DNA from: Bacteroidota bacterium
GTDB lineage: Bacteria > Bacteroidota > Bacteroidia > UBA7662 > CANHCV01
Reading direction: 5' to 3'
Assembly: GCA_947501265.1 (NCBI GenBank)
Contig: CANMVY010000012.1
Coordinates: 1 to 64,000, forward strand
Length of the DNA stretch: 64,000 nt
Shown here piece after piece: positions 45,712 to 54,636 of this stretch. The notes under the pieces are model-generated. The model worked only from the letters and a program-made list of their open reading frames with translations. It did no database searches and was not told the DNA's origin. Positions within the stretch are counted from its first letter, which is position 1, and each line of letters begins with the position of its first letter. The position numbers were made by a program, and so were the translations under genes.

Positions 45712-45742
45712 ATTGTTGTATCTACAACTAAACATATCTTTG
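45712..45742 (+). promoter_or_regulatory. Pirin promoter with embedded inverted repeat
   Basis: ATTG (45712-45715), 19 bp, then TATCTTTG (45735-45742) match the Bacteroidota TTTG-N19-TAnnTTTG promoter. The spacer carries the inverted repeat GTTGTA-TC-TACAAC (45715-45728), placed where a repressor would block RNA polymerase. The -7 box ends 4 nt before the ATG, so the mRNA may be leaderless. Confidence 0.65.
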
Positions 45743-45746
45743 TGTT

Positions 45747-46466
45747 ATGAAAAAGGAATTCATTGCTTCGGAAAGCCGAGGAAAGGCCAACCACGGTTGG
45801 TTGAAGTCGAACTTTAGTTTCAGTTTTTCCCATTATTACGATCCGTCGAGGGTTCATTTTGGGATGTTGCGGGTATTGAACGACGATTGGATTGGAGAGG
45901 GTGAAGGGTTTCCGATGCACCCACACGACAACATGGAAATTGTTACGTTGGTGCTTCGGGGTGCGGTTGCGCACGAGGATACCACGGGCGGTCGGGATGT
46001 GATTCGTGCCGGGCAGATTCAAATGATGCATGCCGGCAAAGGTTTGCAGCACAGCGAGTTCAATGCCAGTGAGACGGAGTCGTTGGAACTGCTGCAAATG
46101 TGGGTTTTCCCGAAATGGAAAGACGTGAAGCCGGGCTACGAAACGTTAACCATTTCGGATTTGATGCGCCCCAACGAGTTGGTGAGCATTGTTTCTCACG
46201 ATGGGCGCAACGATAGTTTGGTGATTCAGCAAGACGCGGCTTTTCACGTCGGCTTTTTTGATGAGGATACGGAGTTAAACTGGGTGCCTAATCAGGACGT
46301 GAACGGCGTTTACTTCTTCCAAATTGAAGGAGGTTCGGACATCGAGGGACAAGCGTTGGGTCGCCGCGATGCGTTTCAGGTGTGGGATTTTGAGGGGCCA
46401 ATTCGGTTGAGCGTGAAGAAAGAAAGTCATTTATTGGCGATTGAGGTGCCAACGAAATTGGGGTAA
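45747..46466 (+). CDS. Pirin family protein
   Basis: A 239-residue bicupin. The N-terminal metal site is complete: His58 and His60 in FPMHPHDNMEI, and His102 and Glu104 in GKGLQHSEF, and the family core RAGQIQMMHAGKGLQHSE is conserved. Pirins of this type bind Fe; some have quercetinase activity and others are regulators, so the activity is open. It has its own promoter with a likely operator, and is divergent from the M1 peptidase gene. A 517-bp repeat-rich region follows it. Confidence 0.92.
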   Translation: MKKEFIASESRGKANHGWLKSNFSFSFSHYYDPSRVHFGMLRVLNDDWIGEGEGFPMHPHDNMEIVTLVLRGAVAHEDTTGGRDVIRAGQIQMMHAGKGLQHSEFNASETESLELLQMWVFPKWKDVKPGYETLTISDLMRPNELVSIVSHDGRNDSLVIQQDAAFHVGFFDEDTELNWVPNQDVNGVYFFQIEGGSDIEGQALGRRDAFQVWDFEGPIRLSVKKESHLLAIEVPTKLG

Positions 46467-46467
46467 T

Positions 46468-46980
46468 TGCCGGTCTCTGAGGTTCTCCCTGAGTTCCCTG
46501 AGGAAACTCGAAGGGAAAAGGGCTCGACCTCCGCGATGTTGTACTCGACCACCCTTCGGTTCTCTTCCGGTTCCCGAGCCCTTTGGAAAACTCAGGGAGT
46601 AACGATAAGAAAATTGAACCTCAAACAAACGGGGGCTACCGCCCCCTACCCAAAGGCAATTTACGCCTTTTTTGGGGAACTAGTCGTAAATGAAACGTTT
46701 ATAAACGTAAGTAAACGATTATAAACGTTTCAATACGACTAGCAAAAATCTACATCTTAACTTTACTTCCGGGGAGGGGTGGACGTTAGTCCCGGTTTTC
46801 TTTAAGTCCGATTGAAGGACATGTTCCCCGATCCCTTCGATAAACTTAGGAACCGCAGGCACCGTAACAAGAGCCTCAGACACCGGGATTGCCCGCTTTG
46901 GTTTCCGGTCCCTCGATACAATTCTCCCTTTGGTCGAATCACTCGGGAACCGGGATAAGACCGGACAGTCCTCAAGCAAA
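46468..46980. repeat. Repeat-rich intergenic region with REP-like units and a long inverted repeat
   Basis: No gene is credible in this 517-bp gap. Bases 46471-46612 hold REP-like pieces (CTGAGGTTCTCCCTGAG, CCCTGAGGAAACTCGAAGGG, CTCGACCTCCGCG). Hairpins GGGGGC-TACC-GCCCCC (46631-46646) and AAAGGC...GCCTTTTTT (46652-46673) follow; the second may terminate pirin. At 46680-46742 is an inverted repeat with outer arms CTAGTCGTA/TACGACTAG and inner arms GAAACGTTTATA/TATAAACGTTTC. Bases 46745-46980 hold more degenerate units (CCCTTCGATAAACTTAGGA). Confidence 0.75.
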
Positions 46981-46983
46981 CCC

Positions 46984-49900
46984 TTACCTCAACTCCCGCG
47001 TTAAATCCATCAAATCGAAGCGGGCGGTAAACATCACCCGGCGAAAAACGGAATTATACCGCCCGAAATACAAATCGAAATCGGAAGAGTACATCAACGG
47101 TAAATTCACCGTGAATACCTTGCCTTTCCCAAACGAAAGGAATTCATACTGCAAACCTGCAACGTACAAACTCGATTTCTGGGAAGGTAAAACACTCTTG
47201 GCATTGGCGAACATCGCCAAATCGGCGTACACCTGAATCGGAACCGGTAAGGGCAAATGCGACGTTAACTGAATCGATGCCGCCCAATCGGTAGAATAAT
47301 TGAATCCCGTAAACTGATTGTAAGGCAAGGCAATTCGCAAACCCGCGTCCCGCACGTTTCGGTTCTTCGCAAACAACCCTGTTTCACTGCTTCGGCAAGG
47401 CTGAACCTGCTCCAACGTGTAATCATCGGCACCGCTCGATGCCAAAACTCGAATGCCAGGATTCGCTATATACCCTTTCGAAAAAGGAAAAGAATCGTTC
47501 GAAATGACGCCCATCTTTCCAGCATAAACCCGAACATCCAAACCTCGGCCTTTCTTCTCAAAACTGATGCGTTGAGTCCACTCCACGCCCAATTTCCAAT
47601 AATCCGGATTTCCTTCCGCATCTACCGAAAACGATGAAGGGTTGATGGCTTGCGCATTTTTTCGGCGGTACTCCAAACGGTAAATGGGAAGCGTTCTCCC
47701 CTTTCCATCGTACACCAATTGATTGGCACTATCCAAACCGTACTGATCCAAAATATTCATAAAAGCCACTGCCGAAAGGGTATTGGTAACGGTGGAAAAC
47801 GCTCCTCCTCTTTCACCAAAGGTTGCCGTAATGCGAGGTTGAAAATGCGTAAATGAAAGTGGAATGAGGTTGTTTTGGTACGAATACTGACGAACCATTC
47901 CACCCAAACTCCAATCCTTCACCTTTCCTTCGAGCGGACGAATGTGGTAATAGGCGTGAGCGTGTCCGGCCAATTTACCCGACTTATTCCCATACAACGG
48001 CATCACCAAAAAGTCGAGCTTGCTGGCTGGAATTCTCCCGTTGTGAATGATCGCACCAAACAGCCAGCCATCGTTGGCGTTGTTTCCAATGGCTGGAAGA
48101 AAATACAGATTTTTCTCGCCCGCCTTATGGAATCCCAAACCAAATTTCAAATCCACTTTTTTAGCGGTAGAATTGTTTCCCCAATTTAAATCCAACGTCA
48201 CCCCATCCGGGTCGATGGTTCCTGTGCTCCCTTCCTGCATGGGCAAACGAACCGTTTTTCCTTTGGGAAACCCTTCCACCCATTGCATGGTTTCGTTTCC
48301 GCTTTCGGACTTCAGTAAAATAGGGACAGGAGAATTGATTTCTCCCTTATTCCTTAACTCCAATTGCAGGCCTTTCTTTCGAATGGAGTAATCCATCGTT
48401 TTGGCAGAATTCAACAAATCACCGAAAAACCAGTCCAATTTTCGTTTCGATTCGTTTTCAAACAAGGCTTGAATATCTTTCGGATAAGGGTGCTTGAATT
48501 GCCACTCCCGGTAGTATTGGTGCATGATCCGATCGAATTCCTCTTGCCCCAAATACGCCGCCAAATACTTGAAATTCATCGCCGTTTTCTTGTAGCAGAG
48601 CACCCCGTAATTGGTATTGGTAAACTCGTCGCCCCGAAGGCCCAACGACTGATCCAATCCGCGGCCCGCCTCATAGAAATACACCAATTCCTCCAGGCCG
48701 CGATTCGATGGAAGCACGTTTTTCAACGCATCGCCCAAGCCACCCAACATGCCCGAACCTCCTTTTCCGTACCGTTGTTGGGTGTACCTTTCTTCCATGT
48801 ACGAGTTCATTCCCTCGTCCATCCACGTATGTTGGCGCTCGTTGCTTCCCAAAATGCAGTAAAACCAATTGTGGCCCACCTCGTGCGCAATCACAATGTC
48901 CAATTCCTTGGGGGAACTCGAAGCCGAAATGATGGTGATGGTGGGATATTCCATCCCTCCGCCTGCACTCAAGGCGCCGTCTACCGCGGTACAAACCCGG
49001 TACGGATAATCGCCCACCCACAAACTGTAGTAATAAATGGAACTGTCGATGTAAGGCTTTGCCTTTTCCCAAACTTTAGCGTTTTCTGGGGTGTACATCA
49101 ACCAGGTTTCAACCGTTTTTTTGCTTTCCGGCAAGGTCACCTCGCTGCGAAGAACCCGAAAAGTTTTGTCGGCAAACCAAGCAAAATCGTGAACGTTGTC
49201 CAAGGTGTACCTCAAGGTTTTCCATTCGGAAGAAGATGGAGGCATCGAATCTTTCTTGGTGATTTTCGCTTTCGCTTTCGCAACCTCCACCTTGATATTC
49301 ACTTTTTCCGCCTTGGCAGATGTATCTTTTTTCTGATTGATTTCTTGCTCGTTTTCGGAGGCCAAATTCTTCAACCAAGCCCGCTCACTTTCGGTTTGAA
49401 GATCTCCAGAAGCGCCCACCACGTAGTTTTTGGGAACCGTAATGCTCACATCAAAACTTCCGAACTCGCTGTAAAATTCTCCTTGATCCAAATACGGAAT
49501 TGGATTCCATCCTTGATGGTCGAACACCGCTGGTTTGGGATACCACTGAGTAATTTGGTAACGCTGATCGATGTGTCCCATTCTGGAAAACGACGCGGGC
49601 AATTTCACATGGAAAGGCGTAGAAATGACGATCTTTTCCCCCGGACTCAACGGTTGGAGCAAATAAACGATGGCCACGTCCGGGGTATCTTCATTTAAAA
49701 TCTCCCATTTTACCAATTTTCCATTCACGGAAAACGCTAGAGAGTCGATGAATCCTTGGTCTTTGGGTTCGGCATAATACAAGCCGCGCTTCCCATTTTG
49801 AAGGGTTTGCCGAGCCAGAGCGGTTCGATTGCTGCGGTATGCATTGGGCCACAAATGGAAATAAATGCGATCCAACGACTGATTGGAATTATTCTGATAG

Positions 49901-50052
49901 GTGATTTCCTCCAAAGCCGAAAGGGAATGATCCCCGTCGTGCAAGGTCACCCAAATTCGGGTGTCTACGCGTTGCTGAAAGTACGATTTTTGTGCGGATG
50001 CTTGGTGAATCAAGCAAGTCATGAACAAGAGAAAGGCGATTTTTTTCATCAT
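46984..50052 (-). CDS. Large M1 metallopeptidase with C-terminal barrel-like extension
   Basis: A 1022-residue secreted protein with signal peptide MMKKIAFLLFMTCLIHQASAQ. Residues of about 25-560 form an M1 peptidase: GGGMEYPT near 370, zinc site HEVGHNW (His390, His394) and Glu413 in WMDEGMNSY. A Lys/Ala-rich insert of about 45 residues (AEKVNIKVEVAKAKAKITKK) interrupts the N-terminal domain. The last 400 residues show alternating strands with aromatic girdle patterns (HAHAYYHIRPLEGK, RITATFGERGGAF, FGRYNSVFRRVMFTARFDL), suggesting an outer-membrane barrel anchor. The gene overlaps tamB-like by 4 bp. Confidence 0.88.
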   Translation of the reverse strand: MMKKIAFLLFMTCLIHQASAQKSYFQQRVDTRIWVTLHDGDHSLSALEEITYQNNSNQSLDRIYFHLWPNAYRSNRTALARQTLQNGKRGLYYAEPKDQGFIDSLAFSVNGKLVKWEILNEDTPDVAIVYLLQPLSPGEKIVISTPFHVKLPASFSRMGHIDQRYQITQWYPKPAVFDHQGWNPIPYLDQGEFYSEFGSFDVSITVPKNYVVGASGDLQTESERAWLKNLASENEQEINQKKDTSAKAEKVNIKVEVAKAKAKITKKDSMPPSSSEWKTLRYTLDNVHDFAWFADKTFRVLRSEVTLPESKKTVETWLMYTPENAKVWEKAKPYIDSSIYYYSLWVGDYPYRVCTAVDGALSAGGGMEYPTITIISASSSPKELDIVIAHEVGHNWFYCILGSNERQHTWMDEGMNSYMEERYTQQRYGKGGSGMLGGLGDALKNVLPSNRGLEELVYFYEAGRGLDQSLGLRGDEFTNTNYGVLCYKKTAMNFKYLAAYLGQEEFDRIMHQYYREWQFKHPYPKDIQALFENESKRKLDWFFGDLLNSAKTMDYSIRKKGLQLELRNKGEINSPVPILLKSESGNETMQWVEGFPKGKTVRLPMQEGSTGTIDPDGVTLDLNWGNNSTAKKVDLKFGLGFHKAGEKNLYFLPAIGNNANDGWLFGAIIHNGRIPASKLDFLVMPLYGNKSGKLAGHAHAYYHIRPLEGKVKDWSLGGMVRQYSYQNNLIPLSFTHFQPRITATFGERGGAFSTVTNTLSAVAFMNILDQYGLDSANQLVYDGKGRTLPIYRLEYRRKNAQAINPSSFSVDAEGNPDYWKLGVEWTQRISFEKKGRGLDVRVYAGKMGVISNDSFPFSKGYIANPGIRVLASSGADDYTLEQVQPCRSSETGLFAKNRNVRDAGLRIALPYNQFTGFNYSTDWAASIQLTSHLPLPVPIQVYADLAMFANAKSVLPSQKSSLYVAGLQYEFLSFGKGKVFTVNLPLMYSSDFDLYFGRYNSVFRRVMFTARFDLMDLTRELR

Positions 50053-53000
50053 TGATTGGCTGTAGCGTTAATTTCAGTTTGGTTGGGAATACCCGTTTTC
50101 GATTTATTTTTTTTGATGTTCTGATTTCTGAAATAGTTCTTGGTGGAAATCAGCAAATCCGAAAAATGATTAAATTCTTTGGAATAGCTGATGCCCAACC
50201 CTTGGCGGTAGTTGCTGCCTGCGTTGGCCACCAACAAATTGTCTTCCAAACGGTTGAAAGCTTTGATGCGGAACTTTCCTTCCTCGTCAATCAAATACTC
50301 AATCGAAAAGGTTCCGCCAATGGCTTGCCCATTCGTTTGGGTTCTCAAAAAGTCCGACCCGAAATCGAGGTTTCCGTCCAAAATCACGCGGTCGTTGAAC
50401 AAAGTGGTGTTCATGGCCACTTGAACTTGACGGCGAGCATTGGATGAACTTCCCGAGGTTTGTCCGAAGTAATTCAATCCGATGTTCAAATTTTTGGTGT
50501 ATTTACTCAGCAAATTCGAAAGCTGATTCGAGACCATTTCTCCCAAGGTGTTGAAACTACCTGTTACATCCAAAGCCAAATTGCTATTGTTGATGAATTG
50601 GCCCAGCATCAACAGACCGAATACCTGATTATTGAGTTCCTGCTGGTTGTTGTTGATGTCTTTGAGCTTGATGGAAGCCAAGTCGCCCGGACTCAAATTC
50701 GGAATTTTAATCTCGAAACCGATATCGGGCTTCATCAAATCTCCCGACATTTTGAGAATGGTTTGAACCGGATAACGGATGTTTTTCAAATTCCTGGTGG
50801 TGTCTTGCAAACGACTTTGATCGTAATCGGTACTAACCAAATTGGTCAACGTGGTTCGCTGGGTGTACATGGCCTGAAGGTTCATTTGGGCGTGGTAGGG
50901 GTCGCCGCTCCAAACCAGCGTTCCACCGGGAACAAGGTCAAACTTTTTGTCGATGATGTTCTCCCAAGTAAAGTGATAATCGCCCTTGGTAATTTCATAG
51001 TTTCCAAAAAGAGTAAAATCGTCGTCTTTGTCGTACGCCATTTTTAGGTTTCCTTTGCCCCGTCCACGAATCACGTCGCCGGCCAATTCATCGAAGATGA
51101 GGTGGATTTCAGCATCGGGAGTCGCTTCCAAATCGAGGTAAAAGTTTATGCCTTCCAACGCAACCTTCCGTTGTTTTTTGGCCGCGTTCACCAACGTATC
51201 TTTCACGGTAAACTGCATGAAATCGGCCGTATTTGAATATTCGGTTTCTTCCAACGGAATCTTCAACAAGGTTCCATCTTGGGATTTGGCACGAACATTA
51301 AAGTCGATCAAGCTGATGTGCCCTTTGATGGTGGCTAAACCGGTGGCAAAGGCGGTTCCATAAAAGGAAACTCCGTTGGAAAAGGTAGGAAAATCGTACA
51401 CCAAAACCTTATTCGGCTCGCCGTTTTTCTTTTTCTCTGGAATTTCAAGTGTAAGATCCAAACGGGTATTTCTGAGGTAATTGTGGAGCACCTTTCCGTT
51501 TACTTGGGCAATTCCACCGAAATCGTCGTACAATTTCACTTTATTGAAATCGATGGACTCATCGGTTAACAGAATGGAAATGGGTTTGTTCCCGGTGTTG
51601 TACCGAACGTTCATGGCATCCACCACAAAACTACCCGAATCGATGTTCACTGCCCCAATCAACAAAGGTTTGTCGAACGTGCCGTACACCTGAATAAATC
51701 CGTCGGCATACCCATGAATGTCGTACAAATCTGGCGAGAGTACTTTCTCCAACCATCGGGCATCGGTACGGCTCAAAGTGGCAGTTACATCCAATTCTTC
51801 CCTCGATTCGTGAAAATCTACAAATCCCTTCACATCCAATTTCGACTGGGTTTCTCGATTGAAAATTTCCCCATCAATGTGAACCGTTTTCTCCAATTTC
51901 ATCCAATCGGCATCAAAGCGAATATCTCCATACCGAACGGTATCTACCTTCAAGTTTGAAATCTTAATTTGCCCTCTGAGGAACGGATCCTTCAAGTAAT
52001 TCGAAGCCGAAACCTTGATATCGGATTTTCCTTCAACCTGAACTTTGAATGCCTTCAAAAAGTTATTGAGTTGCGCCAAATTAAACTGCTGCGTAATGAA
52101 AGTGACGGTATCCAGCGGACTGTCGGAAACTTTGCCAGAAATTTGAACCAGCTGATTGAACGACTTCACCCCCAATTCATGCAAGGTCACTCCCGTACGA
52201 TCGAAAACGATGGGTTGATCTTGGTAAAACTGCCATAAATCGCCGTTCACGGTAAGAGAAGAATGATCCAAATGAAGCACATTGGAATCGGGGTAAACCA
52301 CCAACATCCCTTCCAAGTTTCCTTGGTTTCTGGAAGGATCTCGAATCAAATCGGAGGTAAATTTTAGGGTATCGTTGTGAACGAATGCATTGAAATTGGC
52401 CGTGTTTAAAACGGTGGTATCGTTCACGGTAACGGTATCGGTTTGGATGGAAATCGCCATTCGGTTGGTGTCGGTATTTACCACCAGCATCCCACCTTTC
52501 ATGCGGGTGCCGCCAACATCTACGTAAGGAATTTGGATGCGGGTTAAGCTTCTTCCGATGGAAGAACGAACCAATCCGGAGCCCTGAAAGGGAGCGGCGT
52601 GCCATCCGCTAACTTTGGCCAATTGCGCCAAGGTTTCCGGTTCCTTCACCCAAAACTTCCAATCGAAACTGGCCGGCGGCAAATGGGGAATAGGATCCAA
52701 GTAGGCCGGAACGTGGGGTTCGGCCAAATTATTCGCGTACTTCCATAAATCCAACAGCGGAAATTGGCCGGTTACGCTGGCGTTCAGCCAAGTGGATTGA
52801 ATTCCTACCGAGCGTTTGGCATCGTCCAATCGACTGTAAATTTCCAATTCTGGAAGGGTAAACACTTCTTTTGAACGATGGTAAACCAGCGATTTTCCCA
52901 CCAATTGGCCCAAGAAATCATCGGCATTGCTGCCTTTTCCTTGAAACGTAAAATCGCCCGAGATCCATTCTTCTTGTTTCGAAATGCCTAATTTTTGAAG

Positions 53001-54563
53001 GTCGATTTTGGTGGCTTGCAATACCACATCGCTGATTTGTTTTGCAGGATCGAGGGCAACGTTTCCCTGTACAAAAAATTGCAAACCCGGATCGGATGAT
53101 TGCAATTTTCCTCGGAAATAACCTTCTCCAAAATTTCCATCCAACGAAATTCGCTGGTAGTTTTTTCCTTGAAATTCCACTTCGCTCAACGTCCCTTGAA
53201 CCGGTCCGGTTAGGGAGGAAATATCCTTTCCGCCAACGTTCATTTTTCCCTGAAAGGTTATTTTCGACAAGGAAGATTCTTCGGGAAGGAAGGGGGAAAG
53301 GTTGAGGTTTTCGGTAGATAAATCACCTTTGATTTTCCAGCCATTCTTCCAACTGATGTCGGATTTGGACGTTACTTTTCCCAGGTCGGATTGGAGGAAT
53401 CCATCGGTTTTTACGGTCGATTCCCTGTAACTGGCATTTCCTTCGAAGGTGATATTTCCGATGGGTTTTGCTTTTTCCGCCCATTCGTTTTGGTTCATTT
53501 GCGCGAACAATTGGGCGGGATTGAGATCCATTTTTGCCCGAGATGCCTCCACTTGAAGGCGGTTGACATCTTCCCAATTTTTAACCAAAAAATTCCCAGA
53601 AATGGACGGTTTTCCATCCAAAACCACCATCAAATTCTTGGCCTTAGCCGAATGGCTTTCCACTACAAAACTTCCTTTTAGCAAGGCATTCCGTCGAAAT
53701 GGAACATCCACCGTTGCCCATTGTTGAAGTGCATTGTTTCGAATAAACAGAGAATCAAATCGAGCATCGATGCGTTGTTTTTCGCCTTTTCCACTCACCT
53801 GAATGGATCCTTTGGCAATGGCCGTGCTCGATCTCAGGTGAATTTTTTTCACCCAAATGCGATCGGCTTGCATTTCCACATCTAGGAAGCCGCTTCTTAC
53901 CTTTTCTGTTCGATTGATTTCCGTAGAAAAGCGAGAAAGCGTGCCTTTTACTTTTTTGCCGATCGACCAATTTTCGGCTTGAAAATCGGTATTGGCCAAA
54001 ATAAGGTCTTTCTGTTGGAGAAGTGGTCCATCGCTTTTTCCTTTAAATCGGTGGTACTCCAATTGAATTCGGCTTCCTTTTACTTTTCCTAAAAGAACAG
54101 GAACATCCTTGGTGGTGGTTTTTTTCTTTTTAGAAGTTAGGGCTTCAACCAAAAAATCAAAATTGAAATTTCCTTTGTCAGAAGTTTCTTTTACCCGAAT
54201 AAGCGCATTTTCAAGGTAAGTTGAAGGGAGATTGAGTTGATCTCGAAGCCCCATCCAACTGCCAACTTTGCTATTCAACTTTTCGGCATAGAGGAGGGTA
54301 TCGTTCTTTTGATCGAGAATCAAAACACCCTGAAGGGCGATGCTTCCATCTAATTCAAAATGCACTTTTTGAACATCGATGCGTGCGCCAACGCGATTCG
54401 AAAATTGCGCCAATCCCCAGCGCACGTAGGCGGTTTGAACCGAAGGTATCCACAACGTGCCAAAAAATCCCAAGAACAACAAACCCAACAAACCCAGGTA
54501 CGTGCGAACACGCTTGTACCACGGACGGTTTCCTGAATTTTTAATGGGTTGATTTTCAGTCAT
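50049..54563 (-). CDS. TamB-like translocation/assembly module protein
   Basis: A 1504-residue envelope-spanning protein. A membrane anchor (YLGLLGLLFLGFFGTLWI, about residues 23-40) is followed by an AsmA-like start (VQTAYVRWGLAQFSNRVGARI) and long beta-rich repeats, and the conserved DUF490 domain in the last 450 residues (PDAEIHLIFDELAGDVIRG, FTLFGNYEITKGDYHFTWEN, FGLLMLGQFI). TamB-type proteins form periplasmic grooves that carry phospholipid or assist barrel assembly. The overlap (ATGA) with the M1 peptidase/barrel gene means coupled translation. A TATTTTTG box (54589-54596) lies upstream, divergent from tsaD. Confidence 0.92.
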   Translation of the reverse strand: MTENQPIKNSGNRPWYKRVRTYLGLLGLLFLGFFGTLWIPSVQTAYVRWGLAQFSNRVGARIDVQKVHFELDGSIALQGVLILDQKNDTLLYAEKLNSKVGSWMGLRDQLNLPSTYLENALIRVKETSDKGNFNFDFLVEALTSKKKKTTTKDVPVLLGKVKGSRIQLEYHRFKGKSDGPLLQQKDLILANTDFQAENWSIGKKVKGTLSRFSTEINRTEKVRSGFLDVEMQADRIWVKKIHLRSSTAIAKGSIQVSGKGEKQRIDARFDSLFIRNNALQQWATVDVPFRRNALLKGSFVVESHSAKAKNLMVVLDGKPSISGNFLVKNWEDVNRLQVEASRAKMDLNPAQLFAQMNQNEWAEKAKPIGNITFEGNASYRESTVKTDGFLQSDLGKVTSKSDISWKNGWKIKGDLSTENLNLSPFLPEESSLSKITFQGKMNVGGKDISSLTGPVQGTLSEVEFQGKNYQRISLDGNFGEGYFRGKLQSSDPGLQFFVQGNVALDPAKQISDVVLQATKIDLQKLGISKQEEWISGDFTFQGKGSNADDFLGQLVGKSLVYHRSKEVFTLPELEIYSRLDDAKRSVGIQSTWLNASVTGQFPLLDLWKYANNLAEPHVPAYLDPIPHLPPASFDWKFWVKEPETLAQLAKVSGWHAAPFQGSGLVRSSIGRSLTRIQIPYVDVGGTRMKGGMLVVNTDTNRMAISIQTDTVTVNDTTVLNTANFNAFVHNDTLKFTSDLIRDPSRNQGNLEGMLVVYPDSNVLHLDHSSLTVNGDLWQFYQDQPIVFDRTGVTLHELGVKSFNQLVQISGKVSDSPLDTVTFITQQFNLAQLNNFLKAFKVQVEGKSDIKVSASNYLKDPFLRGQIKISNLKVDTVRYGDIRFDADWMKLEKTVHIDGEIFNRETQSKLDVKGFVDFHESREELDVTATLSRTDARWLEKVLSPDLYDIHGYADGFIQVYGTFDKPLLIGAVNIDSGSFVVDAMNVRYNTGNKPISILLTDESIDFNKVKLYDDFGGIAQVNGKVLHNYLRNTRLDLTLEIPEKKKNGEPNKVLVYDFPTFSNGVSFYGTAFATGLATIKGHISLIDFNVRAKSQDGTLLKIPLEETEYSNTADFMQFTVKDTLVNAAKKQRKVALEGINFYLDLEATPDAEIHLIFDELAGDVIRGRGKGNLKMAYDKDDDFTLFGNYEITKGDYHFTWENIIDKKFDLVPGGTLVWSGDPYHAQMNLQAMYTQRTTLTNLVSTDYDQSRLQDTTRNLKNIRYPVQTILKMSGDLMKPDIGFEIKIPNLSPGDLASIKLKDINNNQQELNNQVFGLLMLGQFINNSNLALDVTGSFNTLGEMVSNQLSNLLSKYTKNLNIGLNYFGQTSGSSSNARRQVQVAMNTTLFNDRVILDGNLDFGSDFLRTQTNGQAIGGTFSIEYLIDEEGKFRIKAFNRLEDNLLVANAGSNYRQGLGISYSKEFNHFSDLLISTKNYFRNQNIKKNKSKTGIPNQTEINATANQ

Positions 54564-54588
54564 GTTTGATTACAACTTGGGCAATTAA

Positions 54589-54596
54589 CAAAAATA
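54589..54596 (-). promoter_or_regulatory. Candidate -7 box for the tamB-like gene
   Basis: On the minus strand this reads TATTTTTG, an exact TAnnTTTG match, 25 bp before the ATG at 54563. A TTTG lies 12 bp further upstream, closer than the usual 19-21, so the -33 call is weak. Confidence 0.45.
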
Positions 54597-54636
54597 GGTG
54601 TTTCTTTGCAAACGGTTTCCCAATAACTCGTTAAAA

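Noticed and set aside
46467-46979. Three short open frames after pirin
   Set aside because: All lie across REP-like repeats and hairpins and encode low-complexity peptides.
48364-49698. 444-residue open frame antisense to the large M1 peptidase
   Set aside because: The opposite strand encodes a complete M1 peptidase with zinc motif; the antisense frame has no recognisable domain and arises from codon bias.
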